From positions 26,179,008-26,243,007 of the forward strand of contig NC_133221.1 in the NCBI RefSeq assembly GCF_040436345.1: a stretch of 64,000 bases of DNA, written 5' to 3'. The DNA comes from Pagrus major (Eukaryota; Chordata; Actinopteri; Spariformes; Sparidae). A program made the position numbers and the translations under genes. A model generated the notes under the pieces. That model had not been told where the DNA came from, searched no databases, and worked only from the letters and a program-made list of their open reading frames with translations. Of the stretch, positions 48,952 to 60,899 are shown piece after piece. The first letter of the stretch is position 1. Each line of letters begins with the position of its first letter.

Positions 48952-51900
48952 TACCTCGAACTGAGACTCCCTGGTTCTTTACTCTCTTTCTCCCTCGCTT
49001 GTCGTCAAAGATAGTCTCAATCTTGTTGACGTACTGCGCAGTAGAACACACACAGGTACTTGTCAGCCCCATAATTTCACAGCCATTATAGAATCATGAT
49101 TACAGGGAATCATGATATAACAACCACTAAGTACATAGTTATATTATAGATTTTCAGCTTTATTCTACCCTTACATTCCTGCATTCTCCTGTTTAAGTCC
49201 TGAAGAAACACAGTTGAATATTTAATAGTGGACTCAAGTCAACTGAGGCATTAATACACCAGAGATGGGCTCAACACAGAAACAAGCACATACAGGAAGC
49301 AGAAACTTATCTTTAAGAGGACACACTAAGCACTACCAGCTGAGGAGGTGAACTTGTAGGAGAGTCTGAGGAAAGAAACTAGAATGCCCCAACTAAGATA
49401 ATGGTACTGTTGTTAAGCAGTAAAATACATAATGAGATGTTATTATGTATTCGCCCATTTTCATGTTTTTTTACATCTTTGTCAAAGATTTGATCTAAAA
49501 GAGGTTAAGTACAGCTAGTTAACTGAATGCTATGTTTTATTATCACCATTTAAGATATCTACTTTAACCTATTTGTTGTTTAAAAGTTACATAATGGAAA
49601 TAGACTGATCAACAACAACGCATTGTTAAAATACCAAAACAACTTGACTGGCATTTTGTCAAACCTGCCGGTAGACACAGTACTAGTGTCGTGTGGGTTT
49701 TGAAGCTATAATCCTTTCAGATAAATGTCTATATCACTGTACCTTATCGTCAAAGTTCCTCCCCAGTGTCCCCTCTCCTTCCAAGGCCATGAGTTGTATG
49801 TTCGAATGAACGTGTTCTGTCTAAATTCTCATGAAGCATTCATACATGTTGCTCTACCACTATCTGTTACTGTCACCGTCCTCTCCTTCCTGCTCAACAA
49901 GTCACCGCCCCTATCTTTTCTTTCCAACGTGACATATGATTCATCAGTCAACAGAGAACATACCACTTTGTTGGTCTACTAGATGGCAATATAAAAAAAC
50001 ACACCTCAGTCAGTGTGAAAATTAATGAGAGGATCCATTTACTATTTACCTGAGGCATCCTCTGTATTTTTTGAGTGCTTGCACGTCGGGGTGTAGCTGG
50101 TTTGGAAGAATCTGCAACAGTTGAGGATTTTGATGCTGTTACCGTTTGGGACCTCTTCCTCTCCACTTTGCCAGCATGGCCTTGCAACATTTGGGGTTTA
50201 GGCGGCAGCTGGAAGACAAGAAGTGTGTAGTTATCACTTGGTTTGTGATAGTTACATAGTATCACACTACAATACTTCCTTCTTAATCCCTTAGAATCCC
50301 AGGTTAGGCAGGGATCATATAAGACAGCTGTACACAACTGATGAACAATACTTGTGGACTGTGAAAAGGAGACAAATCTTCCATTACCTTTGGGCCGTGA
50401 GGCCTTCCAATAGGGAGGCACATGGGAGATAGCTTGACATCCTCATATGGATTATCTCTAGTCACTTCACCTGGGGGAAGACAGAGTGATGGGACAGATA
50501 AGACTACCAAACCGAATGCTGGCATCCAAGGAGATACTACAGAAAGCTGGAACATTTCCATATTATTTATATCTGATTTTCCTGAGTTTTGATGATGTTT
50601 CTTAAAAAATACATAATTTAAATTCTGCCACGAATAGTTCTCAATCAAAACAATGAAAACAAAAGATTAAGTTTGATAATGTTGTGATGCAGCATGGAAT
50701 CATGGGATTGTTGTCTTTATTGTTAAGCAACCACATTTGCTACTGAAAATCTATCTGATGTGACTCAGGCAGAAATGGTTCCTGGACGAGGTAATGTTTT
50801 ATTCACGTTACATTTAGCTGCGTTTGGCAACTTCCTTCTTTACTCTCTGGTGCATTGTCTTATGTTTCTTTGGAAGTTATAGGAGCAGGTGACCAAATGA
50901 AACAGACCATAACCCTGACTAAAGTTATTGATTTCTCTGGGTTTGAACAGTGTTGAAAATATTTATATTTATGTAAGCACACAACTAAACACAATCTATA
51001 ACAAAGGTCTAGTCCTTTTTAGACAATTTAAATTGGAAATGTGACATATCTTTAAAGCAACTCCACCAATTTTCTACATTAAACTGTGTTCACAAAAGGC
51101 TTTATACTACTTTTTCCACATATGCAGTAGTGCTCCACGAGACTTCGATGTCTTGGGAAATTGGTTACCCTTGAAGTGACCAGTTGTAAACCGAGTAGTT
51201 GCATAAGTACTAATAATTTCGATTGCCACCTTAATGAATATGGACAGATAGGGCCGCAACTAACCATCATTTTTATTATCGGTTAATGTCATTTTCCTAT
51301 TAACGATTTGTCTATAAAATAGTGAAAAAATGCTGTGAATAACTTTGCACAGTCCATGGCATGAAAAATTGCAGAAAGTCTTTTGAAAAAGGCAGATATT
51401 ACCTTTATCCACGACTGTTAATTGGAAAATTTGCTAATTAGCATTTTTTTCTAAACTAAATGAAAATGCATACTTTAGCTCTTCCGATGCCTGCTACATA
51501 TCGTTTCCCATCTTGAATATAACTCTCAACATGTCACAATATTCCAGAAACTGTAAGATCTGTGGAAAACCAGGAGTGTGAAACATCAAGCCCCTTTTGT
51601 AGGCATATTCTATGATTTATTTTTTAAGTATCACATACATTCAACCAATGACAGGCACCCAACAGACTTTGTCCAGTCTTTGTCTCTATTTAACACAGTT
51701 AAGTGATTGAAAATACATGACAGCCAGACAGTCAATGTATATGCCACAGGGAGTCCAACTTACAAACGATGTCCTCGTAAATATTGTCATCAGAGTAGGC
51801 ATGGTAAAGGCCTGAATTCCTGCCCTCTCCTCCTAGACTGCCTTCTTTCACCGTGAGACGTGCCGCATCCTCATACTCAAAGGACTTCCTGTGGCAGGGA

Positions 51901-54900
51901 GGGAAGGGAAGGCAAGACAGTGAAACAGAGGGATCCTGGCTGCTGTCCTAAAGATGGCCACCATACAATTGTTTACTCTATTGTTCAGCCAGCTTCCCAC
52001 CATGAAATTCCTTAGGTTGATATCAAACAGCAAGATGGAAAGAGTGTGATAAACTTTCATGACAGGGAATGATGGTTAAAAAGAGCAAAACAAGGAAAAT
52101 GAGTATGACAGGATTTGGTCAGAGACAGAAGTTGGCAATATGACAATGTCAGCTGACATAGTAACAGTTAAGTCAGTGTGCTACTTTCCTCCTAAGAGAC
52201 CATTAAAAGGAAGATGCAGCTTCATTAAGTTACTTGATTTTAGTTCCTTTTGAAATTCACTCAATCAATCTGGCTCAGTGTTGAAACAGAGACGGTTACA
52301 TAATGATTCACATTGCATCAGTGTGATGCAATACCTAACCCCTTGGAGGTATTTCAAAACATATGAGAATGAATGACAGCTAATGGCTTTCTCTGAAGTT
52401 CATAAACATGGAGTCCTGTAGAACTATGCTAACTGTGTGCAGACATGGCAGGGAGACTGTAGATGAGAGATAAGTTATTGTCATTAATCTAAGATTAAAA
52501 CACTTTTACACACTCACTACAATTACAGGTTCTAAAAGGTCTGTTTTTACCTTACCATTTAATACAATAAAACTCATATTAGCAACTGATAATAGTAAAA
52601 GAAGCAGCTTAAGCTAAACAACAGCCACTGTTGTGGCAATTAGAAGATAATGGCACACTCAGTTTCACCCCTAATATCCCAGGATTTGCTTGTTGCATTG
52701 AGGGCATAATAATTAGAAGATTGGACATTTTTTCACTGGAATACGTTTTTTGTGGGAAAGGATGTTATTTTGGGCAGCTTGTGATGAATTAGCGCTAGTT
52801 TTTGTACCATTTGGGAAGTTTCCCAAAAGTTAGTATATATTTCAATAAACTGGCCCCTCCCCTTGTCCGAGTAGTATGATTGAAATTGAAAGGGCAGTTC
52901 AATAGACTCAACACAATGACTGATAACTGTTGTACAACAAAAACATAAAGGTCATTTCAGTTTATTACAGCTAGTTTTTTGTTTTTCTTTCCTTCAAATA
53001 ATCATCAGGTCAAAGGTCTGTGATTCTTGAAAGAGCTTTCATCTGTTCATTTAAGCGAAGACGAATTTTGAATTAGGGCAGCACGATATGGTAAAAAAAA
53101 ATCATATTGCCATTATTTTGACAGATATTGCAACATGATATGATTTCTGGGATCATTATTTTCATTATTTTCAACATTAATTTCACTGAAAAAATCATCA
53201 TGATTTTAATGGTAATCATGATGATGTGACGTGTTAGCATCTGTAACAGATAAACATGTTTTCTGATATCTGGAGAACAAGATTGGTATTCCAGGGCATC
53301 TCTGCAGCACTACAGTACTTTATAACGCTGTTTAGTCACACATTTTACCTTTATCAGAAAAATGTTTCTGCAATTTGGATATTGCTCTCGGCCATATTGT
53401 GATTTTGTGCAGCCTTAAAAAGCAATGTTATCCAAAAGACTTAGTGGAGATTATTTTTGTTATTGTAACCTTGGTTTTGGCTTTGCCTAATTATAACAAT
53501 ACAACTGTGTTTTTATCTGTTTTCTTACTGCATTCATATTCACATTCATGAGACTCCTCCTGCTGAGGCACAAACTCTTGGACAGTGTTTGAATGATAAT
53601 TTTAGACAACTCCAGGACATGACGCTTACAGACAACTACATTATTAGAAGTCATGTCAGCTAATAAGTCCTGAGCTGTTTTGCCTATGGGTTGCACAGTT
53701 ATTTGTTGTCAGGTCTTGTTTTGCTTGGTCGTCAACGGATGAGACAGAGTAAGTGTGAGAGTGTGTGTGCGTGCGTGCATGCAGATGATGACCCTGGTCC
53801 GCGTGGCTGCTGAGGAACTAGGCCACATTCAGACAATAGAGAACAATGCTGCCAGATATCATGTGACATCATACCTGGACCCAAGCCAGCAATTAGACTC
53901 AGCACCCTCCCCAAAACTGCCCTAAAAACGCTCTGAATAAACCGATACCCAATAAACACCATGACATGTTTTAGAGTCCAAGGCTGACAGCGTTTTCTCA
54001 CAATCCTTATTCTACAGCAGGAGCAGTTTCCTTTAAAAACTGATTCATGAATATCAAGCAAAGCACTGCAATTTTCTCAATCTTAAAAGTTTTTACAGTA
54101 AGAGTTATTTGTACTCACCTGTTCTTTTTATGCCTTGAAAGCCCGTTGGTCTTATCTACCGGGCACGGAGGAGGTGGGAAGTTAGGTGGGTGGGCTACTC
54201 TCCTGCTCCTCACGTTGGAGCGGTTGTTATGAGGGGATCCACTGTCCCATTGTATTGTGTGTCCCGCGCTGTTGTTGTTGGTCCCTCGATACTGGAATGT
54301 CCGCTGAGGTTTGGGAGGAGCCTGAGGGTCACCTGAAGAGTCCCTGCCTTTCTCCCAGAGCAGTCTGTCCCCCTCAAGCTTACGCCAGAAACCCCGTGAA
54401 GTGTAGAAGTTTCCAGCAGGCATGTTGTCTTCTTGGTCGTGAGTTGATGGAGGTAGAGGTTTAGAAACTACTTTTACATCCAAGATATGATCTGTTTTTT
54501 GGTCGCCATTGGCTGTGAAGATTTGTTCACCAGTAGAGTTAGCAGTGTTGGCCTCCACTTTAGGAGGCATTAGTGCTTGTGCTGCAAGTGGTTTATTTCC
54601 TTGAGTTGTGGCTGAAAACTGCAGAGGTTCAGACTTCCTCCCAACCACATCATGTCCAGCTTGTGATGGGCCTTCCCGAAAATCTAAGCTCTTAGCTTTT
54701 GAGAGGCTGGCTTTTGCGTGAGGCCCCCCTCTGGATCCTCCATTGCCCAGGATATCTCCAGACAGACTTCGTGATACAGTCGGAGGGTGTGCTTTCAGCC
54801 CAGCATCCTGGCTGCTGCCCTGCTGACTGCGACCTTCCCACTGGGAGATCTTCTCCCGGATGTTAATGCCCTGCTCGCGCGAAGGGGGCCTCCCTGACTG

Positions 54901-54990
54901 GCGGCCCTGCCAAGCCACGGTGGCCCCTTTCTGCAGGCGATCAACCTCACCACCCCCTCGCTTGCCCTGCTCCAGCCTCAGAGCCAGCAT
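39385..54990 (-). CDS. dennd2c: DENND2C, DENN-domain guanine nucleotide exchange factor for Rab GTPases (complete)
   Basis: Eighteen coding exons join in frame to 928 residues, the size expected of DENND2C. In coding order: 54119-54990, 51764-51888, 50388-50470, 50050-50208, 48955-49033, 48617-48661, 46628-46812, 45984-46093, 45190-45259, 44510-44587, 43970-44110, 43340-43488, 41822-41999, 41461-41502, 40780-40888, 40189-40431, 39506-39592, 39385-39416 (TGA). The N-terminal 450 residues are disordered, with family motifs IREKISQWEG, GNFYTS.G.W.K, NIYEDIV, NPYEDV and PPKPQ. The tripartite DENN module follows: uDENN from about 473 (YRTLERDLI, LFQIFVVVSL), cDENN at about 600-770 (RSVMEAPFPAPGR, LLERRVIFVADKLS, YPFTWQHTFVPVLPASM, SPTPFLIG), dDENN at about 775-890 (ILPSKLQAALQQILEERE, RKSHPSRGVRQFL, TQMFAGFIQDKELRK). 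The dDENN text and the ampd1 neighbour favour DENND2C over DENND2A, B or D. The start is the first in-frame ATG of the large exon; see the alternative N-terminus at 58414. DENND2 proteins activate Rab9-type GTPases; that role is family knowledge. Confidence 0.94.
39890..40135 (-). repeat. Interspersed repeat, 'aatcgattagt' family, copy 1
   Basis: On the minus strand it reads like a fish repeat with ctgcagcgattaatccattag, then ttgtcaactgtgaaattaatc and ttccagcttcttaaatgtga. It sits in a dennd2c intron. Related copies are at 48165-48310 and 51245-51365. Confidence 0.5.
41603..41684. repeat. (CA)n microsatellite
   Basis: An uninterrupted AC run of 82 bases within the dennd2c intron between the exons at 41461-41502 and 41822-41999. 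Confidence 0.97.
42220..42735 (+). pseudogene. LINE reverse-transcriptase relic in a dennd2c intron
   Basis: Plus-strand translation, interrupted by stops and shifts, shows reverse-transcriptase blocks in the usual order: KPISHLHFLHKLLEHLISNQL (as in FRPISNLPFLSKVLEKVV of fish L2-type LINEs), a degraded SGFR..HST-like part, and AFDISDHILLDHL (as in AFDTVDH.ILL). The last contains the catalytic-block Asp context. It is clearly inactive and antisense to dennd2c. Assignment to L2 rather than another LINE clade is tentative. Confidence 0.65.
47150..47530. repeat. Interspersed repeat, longer copy (family of 28840-29060)
   Basis: Includes atctggtacacacattgatgtt, cagcctcagctgtacttggt, gttagcatgctaacacgctt, caaagcaccatggtgcccaa and gctgctagcatggctgcaga, in the order I associate with a widespread fish repeat. 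It lies in the dennd2c intron between 46813 and 48616. It is non-coding despite short open frames. Confidence 0.6.
48165..48310 (-). repeat. Interspersed repeat, 'aatcgattagt' family, copy 2 (degraded)
   Basis: On the minus strand gctgaaacagttggtcaact and attgattgttgaagcaattt follow the layout of the copy at 39890-40135 but are strongly diverged. Confidence 0.35.
48898..48949. repeat. (TG)n microsatellite abutting a dennd2c splice donor
   Basis: About 26 TG units on the plus strand, hence CA on the transcribed strand. It starts five bases into the intron after the exon 48955-49033 (minus-strand donor cgag|gtaat followed at once by the CA run). Confidence 0.95.
51245..51365 (+). repeat. Interspersed repeat, 'aatcgattagt' family, copy 3
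   Basis: Reads gggccgcaactaaccatcat, ttattatcggttaatgtcat and tgtctataaaatagtgaaaa, the known layout of this fish repeat, in the dennd2c intron 50471-51763. Confidence 0.55.
53074..53417. repeat. DNA-transposon-like repeat with inverted ends
   Basis: Left end agggcagcacgatatgg; right end, inverted, aaggctgcacaaaatcacaa, and both resemble the 'agggctgcacgatatg' repeat of fish genomes. It lies in the large intron before the first big dennd2c coding exon. Non-coding. Confidence 0.5.
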
Positions 54991-55226
54991 GTTGAGAGGG
55001 GGCAAGTGCCGGTTCGACCTCAGTTCTCCATTGGTGAATGCATCAGGGATATCCACACAATGACGGACAGCAAAAAACACGCAATCTGTTGTCTATTAAT
55101 CCAGAAATGATAATTAAAAACAGGAGCGCCACAATGTTTATGGTTGTAGCTGTTTCCTTTATGTCTTTATACGTCTTCTTGTGCTAGCAGAGTGTCATTT
55201 CCCCCTTGTCTTCTTTTGTAAACAAC
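54991..55226 (-). other. 5' UTR part of the dennd2c start exon, with two short upstream ORFs
   Basis: A strong acceptor (gtcttgtctgtcttttag) on the minus strand ends at 55227, so the exon probably begins at 55226. Between there and the ATG at 54990 lie two tiny upstream frames: 55184-55198 (ATG to TAG, 4 codons) and 55020-55043 (ATG to TGA, 7 codons). The second ends 30 bases before the main start. Upstream frames like these often lower translation of the main frame; that effect is inferred. Confidence 0.5.
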
Positions 55227-58200
55227 CTAAAAGACAGACAAGACACAAAAATTACTCATCAATCACTGCACTTAAAAACAAGTCCAGACGGCATACTGTG
55301 AGGTCAAAAGGATACTGAGGCAACACAGGAAAACACAGTTACTTTTGAAACAGCACACATCTGTAGTAGTCTTGTAGGCAGACGGGACACAAAAAAGGTC
55401 AGGAAGGACAACCTCCTGTCAAGTTTGGTTTCCAAAAATAAATCCAGTGAGAATAAGGGAAGACACCGACAGGAACAAGGTTATCGCAGATTTCTGCTGT
55501 GGTGTGTCTGTGCCTTGAGCCGCCCCAGCCCTCCTCTAGCCCCAGGGGAATTCTCTGTAGCTGTTGTCCTAAACCACAGAGCTGGCCAAATAAGAAATAC
55601 CAATGATACAGCAAAGCATTAAATCTAATTTAGTTTTCTTTTCTCGCAAAGCTGTCTTTTAGTTGACTGGGAAGAATGCTCATTTTAGGTGATTTCAAAG
55701 AGCTTTAGAGGCAAGAAAACACATTAATCTCAAGGCATGCATAAAGAGCCAGTGATAATTAGGTGAATGATGGAAGACATTTTAACCACACCTACTTAAG
55801 CAGTGAAATAAAAGCCCCTGAAATGGTTGCGCTATTTATCAGGCGCAAGATATAAGCATGGGCAGACAGGACTATAGACCCTAATTAACTGATAACTTGG
55901 ATTAAAGTGTGTATGGTGAAGTTATAATCTATGGTCTTGCTCCCTCTCATCAAATGCTATCAAACAGAGACCTGATGTAAAGCTCTGCAGCGGCACCCAC
56001 CCCAACTCTTATCCCCTGAGTCGACATCAATGCAGTCAGTGTACACTCTTGTACAGCAGCTCCTGGCTTGCTGGAACCAAACCATTTGGACACGTTGCAC
56101 ATTAGGACCGAGGCTGCGAGAATGTGGAGAAGAGGAGACATGGTAAAATTCCACTGCACAGCTCATGATCATAATAACTCTATGAGCTGCATTCCTGCAG
56201 AGCTGTACAAGAGAGAGGGGGGGGAATAAATTTAACTAGAGACAGTCGGTCAGTCAGTCTTGCAAGTGACGCCTTTGTTCGATTTGACCTAAATCAAATG
56301 TATGCGCGCAGTGGAATGCTGCTCCATCACTGCCAGACCATGCAATGACAATGCGACTCCCAAACTGACCCACTTGCATTATTTGTCTGTGTGCGGTAAG
56401 TTGTACAGGAAGGCATGAGTTGCGTTTCCTGAGCTGCAGGAAGAAGGATCAGCAGACTGTCCATAATTATGGTGCAGAGAATTTTGCACCCAGTTGCAAC
56501 CGCTGATTTGGGCTATGTTTAGATCATCTATACTCAAAGCCTGTGACGGCAATCAAACAGTCTTTGAAATGCAGTAAATCCAGAAATATACCAGCTGGTT
56601 ACAGTAACATTTGCAAACATAAAAGCATCAGCTCCCCCTTTCCCATGGCATACAAGTTAAACTCAAACGTTCTTGCAAGTGAGGCAAACTGTATCAAGTG
56701 ACAAAGCCAGAGGGTGAGACAAAATGAACGTCACTGATGTGTATGAGGCTGTCAGCTTTGCAGGAAGGTATCCTTGTATTTTCTAGTGAAACTCACTGAC
56801 TCACCTATTTAGAAACCAGACAGGGGACCCATGAAGCTGAAGTACCCTGTCATCACTTGGCAGCTAAATTAAACCTAATTGCACCTTCAAAACCACCACA
56901 AAACGCCCTCCTCACGAAGTGCGGCATGACACAACATGTTGTAGGTGAGGTATTGTACGACTGTGGTTCACCGTCAACAGTGACAGTTACAGCTATAATA
57001 GAGGAAAAATGTAGGCTTGCTGAATGCCAGCATAAAAGGACACGCTGAGATGAAGTGCCTTAAAACGACTGATCCATCACCAGCCACCAGAGCAGCTTGC
57101 GTAGATAGACATTCATTTTCACACCGCCGTTGAAAAAGAGCAATAGACCACTTTAACATGACAAGTTCTGTCATTTTGTGTTATTGTTGTCAGTGGTTGT
57201 AGATAACACTGTACTGAAACTGTCTCCAAATTCTCTCATAAACTCAGATAAAGACAACTTTTATATCAAGAAATGACATAAATATTGTAGAATTGTAATA
57301 TTACTGAAGGGCTTTGGCACAAAATGAATGCAAATTATATCATTAACAATGTTCCTGGTGTTTCATTATTAGTGTTACTGGGGCTGATTTGACTTTTCTC
57401 TATGAGGACTACAGAACTTTATAGTTATAGTCAGTTATTCATTAACTCAGCTGTTGATCCTACATTTGGGACACCTGCAGAAGCTTTCCATAGCAGCTAT
57501 CTTCTTTGCATTAAGGTCCTATGACCTGCTGCTAGCTGTGTGATCTGAATTAGTTGATTCCTGGTACTGCTGTTGAACGTGTCTAGATAATCAATGACTT
57601 AAGTGTAGTAAAATGGGGATGGATGCAGGAGGAGGGGAAAAAACGTGCGTTAGGTCTTGCATAAGTAAGTTCCCTCGTTCCGTGACATGAAGCATTTTGC
57701 CAAACTCCCTTTATAAGTATAGAAATTTAAAATGTTCATCTTTATTTCAAAGCAGAAGTCAAACTCAATCCAGTCCTCTGACTCATTAACAACTGCTCTG
57801 TAATTCGGCCTAAACGAATGGGCGAAATAACCTAAAGTAAGTTAGCTAACTGGATTACACTGCTCGCTTGGCAGGTAAAAGTCGTGAATGGTGTAGTAAA
57901 GGGGCGATAACGTAACACGAATAACGTTGTCGTTACCCCTGAAGGCTTATTGTACTAAAAAACACCGTTCAAATTAATGGAGGCATGCCGAATTGAACAA
58001 CAGGACTTGATACAGCAATAAGCTTAATACTGATATTAAAACATTACTATAACTATATGTGTATAGAATAAAGTCAGTTTTAACTCCCCAACAGAGTTAA
58101 GCGGTGACTGACTCACTCACTATATGGACAAAACCACAAGTTTGTGGGGGAAAAAAATTAGTCGAGCTACCTCAGACAGTGACGGACAGCAACTGGGTAA

Positions 58201-58392
58201 TGTTAAAGTAGTGAATACAACTCTCTTACGTTACGTTAACTCGTGTAACCAGCTAGGTTAGCGTTAACTCAACAGTAGAAGAGAAACACCGTGAGGTAAC
58301 TTGACGTTAACTTAGTCAGTGAAAGTTGTGTGGTAAGATATTAGAACAAGATATGAGCGACAGAGGAATAAATGACATGGCCCGTGACTTAC
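55227..58392 (-). other. First intron of dennd2c
   Basis: From the donor gggg|gtaagtcac (minus strand, 58392) to the acceptor at 55227. The stretch holds no recognisable exon or named repeat; the open frames are short. Confidence 0.5.
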
Positions 58393-58720
58393 CCCTCGTA
58401 GAAAGAGAACTCATGTTCTTTCCTCATTTTCCTTCCGATAAAATGAAAAACACAAATAAAATCCGAGTCCGCTCGTTCGCATCGTTCAATCTGGAGAGGT
58501 TCGCTAGCTAGTACTCTAAATAACGTCAGATTCAGCCTAACGTTGGAGTCCACAGACAGTTTGTGGTAACTGTCATTAGTAATACTTAACTTTTAATAAG
58601 GACACACATGTGTCCTCTATAGTTAAAACTGCACACAACAACAAAGAGAGTGGTCACAGACAAGAGAAAAGTAAAGCAGAACACTCCTCGCCCTCCTTCT
58701 CGGGACAATTAATGTCAAGT
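58393..58720 (-). other. Probable first exon of dennd2c
   Basis: A strong minus-strand donor (acgaggg|gtaagt) at 58392 closes an exon that likely starts near 58700, just after the ETS motif. It has two ATGs near its end. Spliced to the acceptor at 55226, both reach a stop within a few codons, so they would be upstream frames. If instead the weaker acceptor after gacaacag (exon starting about 55085) is used, the ATG at 58414-58412 reads in frame into the main protein and adds about 39 residues. Confidence 0.45.
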
Positions 58721-58737
58721 CTAACGGAAAATATGTG

Positions 58738-58747
58738 ACTTCCGGTT
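58738..58747 (-). promoter_or_regulatory. ETS-family site at the dennd2c promoter
   Basis: On the minus strand AACCGGAAGT, an exact ETS consensus, sits just upstream of the probable first exon. ETS sites of this form are common in TATA-less vertebrate promoters, and no TATA box is apparent here. Confidence 0.5.
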
Positions 58748-59053
58748 ACAACTTCCAAAATAAAATTCTCAATTGGCCAACTCAAAAATGTTCCGTCTAT
58801 TCATACACATCTGACAACATTTTTAAGTGTATCATTGTTCTGTATTTTAAAGGCAAGTATATTTGCATTAAGAGCTGCAGATGGTTTCATTCTGGTTTAG
58901 TATTTTAAATATGATTATTCTATTTAGACAAATGGCCTGTCGCTCAAGTTTGGAAAGCCAAAATATTCCCTTTAAAGTGACAAGAGAAGGGAGAGGTAGA
59001 AGAAAATTTGCAAATTTCCTTTGACTGCATCAGACACAGCAGATGTGAAGGGC

Positions 59054-59498
59054 TTAAAGAATAAGTTCACCACAAAATGAAGTGCAGATAGAAAGGCGGA
59101 TGTTTTGTACTGGAGTAGATGGGGACGAAAAAAATGGCCCTATACAGTTCATCTGACATAATCCAAATCCAAAATTGATTTAAAAGACATTATTTATACC
59201 CTTGACATGCAGTCAAGCTCTTGGACCCACTTCAGACGCTTTTAGCTTAGCAGCAGCTACAGTGAAGATTTCAGCTTTAAATGGGGTTCATGCTTCTGGA
59301 GACTTTGATTACAACCGACAAGCTGTTTTCTATGTTTTAAAACAAGTCTCCATCTACTTCAGCTGTTTAGGAGAACGCTGTTTTGGTGTGAATCTCCAGA
59401 AATGTTTTATGGATGACTACCTTCATCTGACTTTCCATCGGCTTTGGGATGAATAGATAATGACTGAATTTTCATTTTTGGGTGGACTTATCCTTTAA
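59054..59498. mobile_element. MITE family A, copy 3 (complete)
   Basis: Both ends carry TTAA (59054-59057 and 59495-59498). The left end is agaataagttcaccacaaaa and the right end, inverted, aggataagtccacccaaaaa, an inverted repeat of about 24 bp. The body shares the blocks described for the copies at 32620 and 37930. At 445 bp it is the best-preserved copy and the reference for the family here. Non-coding. Confidence 0.7.
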
Positions 59499-59714
59499 TG
59501 CACAAATTTTGTTGCGGCTTGGTAATCAGTTGCTATAGACTTTTTTTTATGTCAAGGACCCCTAAACTGACAAAAAAATGTCCCACGTTTACCTTCACAC
59601 ATACTTTGTCTAATAATTAACTAATGTCTACTAATGTCTGTAGCCTAAATTCCTATTTCGTTTTTCGCCTATTTTTGCTTTGCAACTTAACTCTACTTAT
59701 TTTGTAGGCACGTC

Positions 59715-59945
59715 GTTTGACTTCCGGTTTTACTCTGGCTGTTTCCGGGGAGCTTGACGCAGCTGTGACTGTGAGAAAGTTTTGGTTGAATCCTCCCGAT
59801 CCAAGACGGATGACGTCATCACATCAACTCCTGCAGCTGTCAACGATGAATAAATGCTGTTGTCTTCAAGTGTCCTGGGAAATATGGATACTGTGTTATG
59901 AGCGGCACCTACGCTGCTCCACGAGCCAGTAAACATGACGTGGAC
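59715..59945. promoter_or_regulatory. Orphan promoter-like patch (ETS and CRE motifs)
   Basis: GC-richer than its surroundings. It contains gacttccggttt (ETS core, 59719-59730), a perfect CRE palindrome TGACGTCA (59811-59818) and further TGACG-type boxes near 59936 and 59965. No gene start could be assigned on either strand. The open frame 59717-59932 (plus) has no recognisable domain. It might drive a non-coding transcript, act as an alternative dennd2c start, or be the relic of a retrocopy 5' end. Confidence 0.3.
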
Positions 59946-60628
59946 TTTACTTTTGTTAATGATGTGACGTTTTGGTGCAGCAAAGTGATGGACAGCTTTA
60001 AAACTGTAGAGAAGACATTTTAATTGATGTGTTCATTCAGTTGCTTTAAAACAGTCCAATAAATGTCTGTCTCACACCAGATTAAATGTATCAATATAAT
60101 TTTGAAACTGATTTATAGAATCTGGATTACATCATAATCTAATAGGCTTTTTGTTTAATTATTTCACTCAAACCGTGGGCCACAAAAATGGATCTCAGAC
60201 TTGATCATCATTCATGGAACAATCCAGCTTAATCAAATGTTCACTTTGACATCCCAGTTTTAATGTTTGAGAATACGAAGGGTGTGTCTTTCTAGGAAAT
60301 GGCTGACATCATGGATGCCCTGTCAATAACTAATGGTAAAAGTGATGCATCGTGCAACAGCTCAAACTAATGACCCCATAAAATTTGCATGACTGATGCA
60401 CATTTTCCCTCTTCATTCTGCTGATACAGCTAAATGTCTGTGCAGACTAACTTCAAAAGGAAGTGAGGGTGCATATCAAGTCTCATTTACAGTTTACAGA
60501 TCTGAGCATCCAAGTCAACTAGACAAGATCCTGCTGTCAAGTAAATAATGTTGCAATGTTGTAACTCTGGTTAAATCATGAAATGCATCAATGGGACAAG
60601 CACACCAAAGACACTTGTTATTACACAT

Positions 60629-60634
60629 TTTATT
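60629..60634 (-). terminator. Likely ampd1 poly(A) signal
   Basis: TTTATT on the plus strand is AATAAA on the minus strand, 266 bases after the stop codon, giving a short 3' UTR. Confidence 0.5.
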
Positions 60635-60899
60635 TCTTTTCATTCTAATACAGGATGTTTCTCCATATGAAATACACATAGTGTAATGTACAAGTCAACT
60701 GGATAAGATGTGCAGATGATTTACAGTGAAGACAATCATCATAAAGTTTCTTCTTCCAAAGAAAAGAGCATACACGTGTTAGAAGGTCTCTTTCTTTAAG
60801 ATTCTTTTTTTTTTTTAAGAGTTACTGTGAAAAATTTAGAAACTTTTCTACATCACAATGCAGATGAGCTTCGACCAAGTGTAGGTGAGCTATTAGTGT

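Noticed and set aside
54115..55080. A 321-residue frame taken as a complete gene
   Set aside because: It opens with GTG, not ATG, ends by running past a splice donor at 54118, and its sequence is the N-terminal exon of dennd2c.
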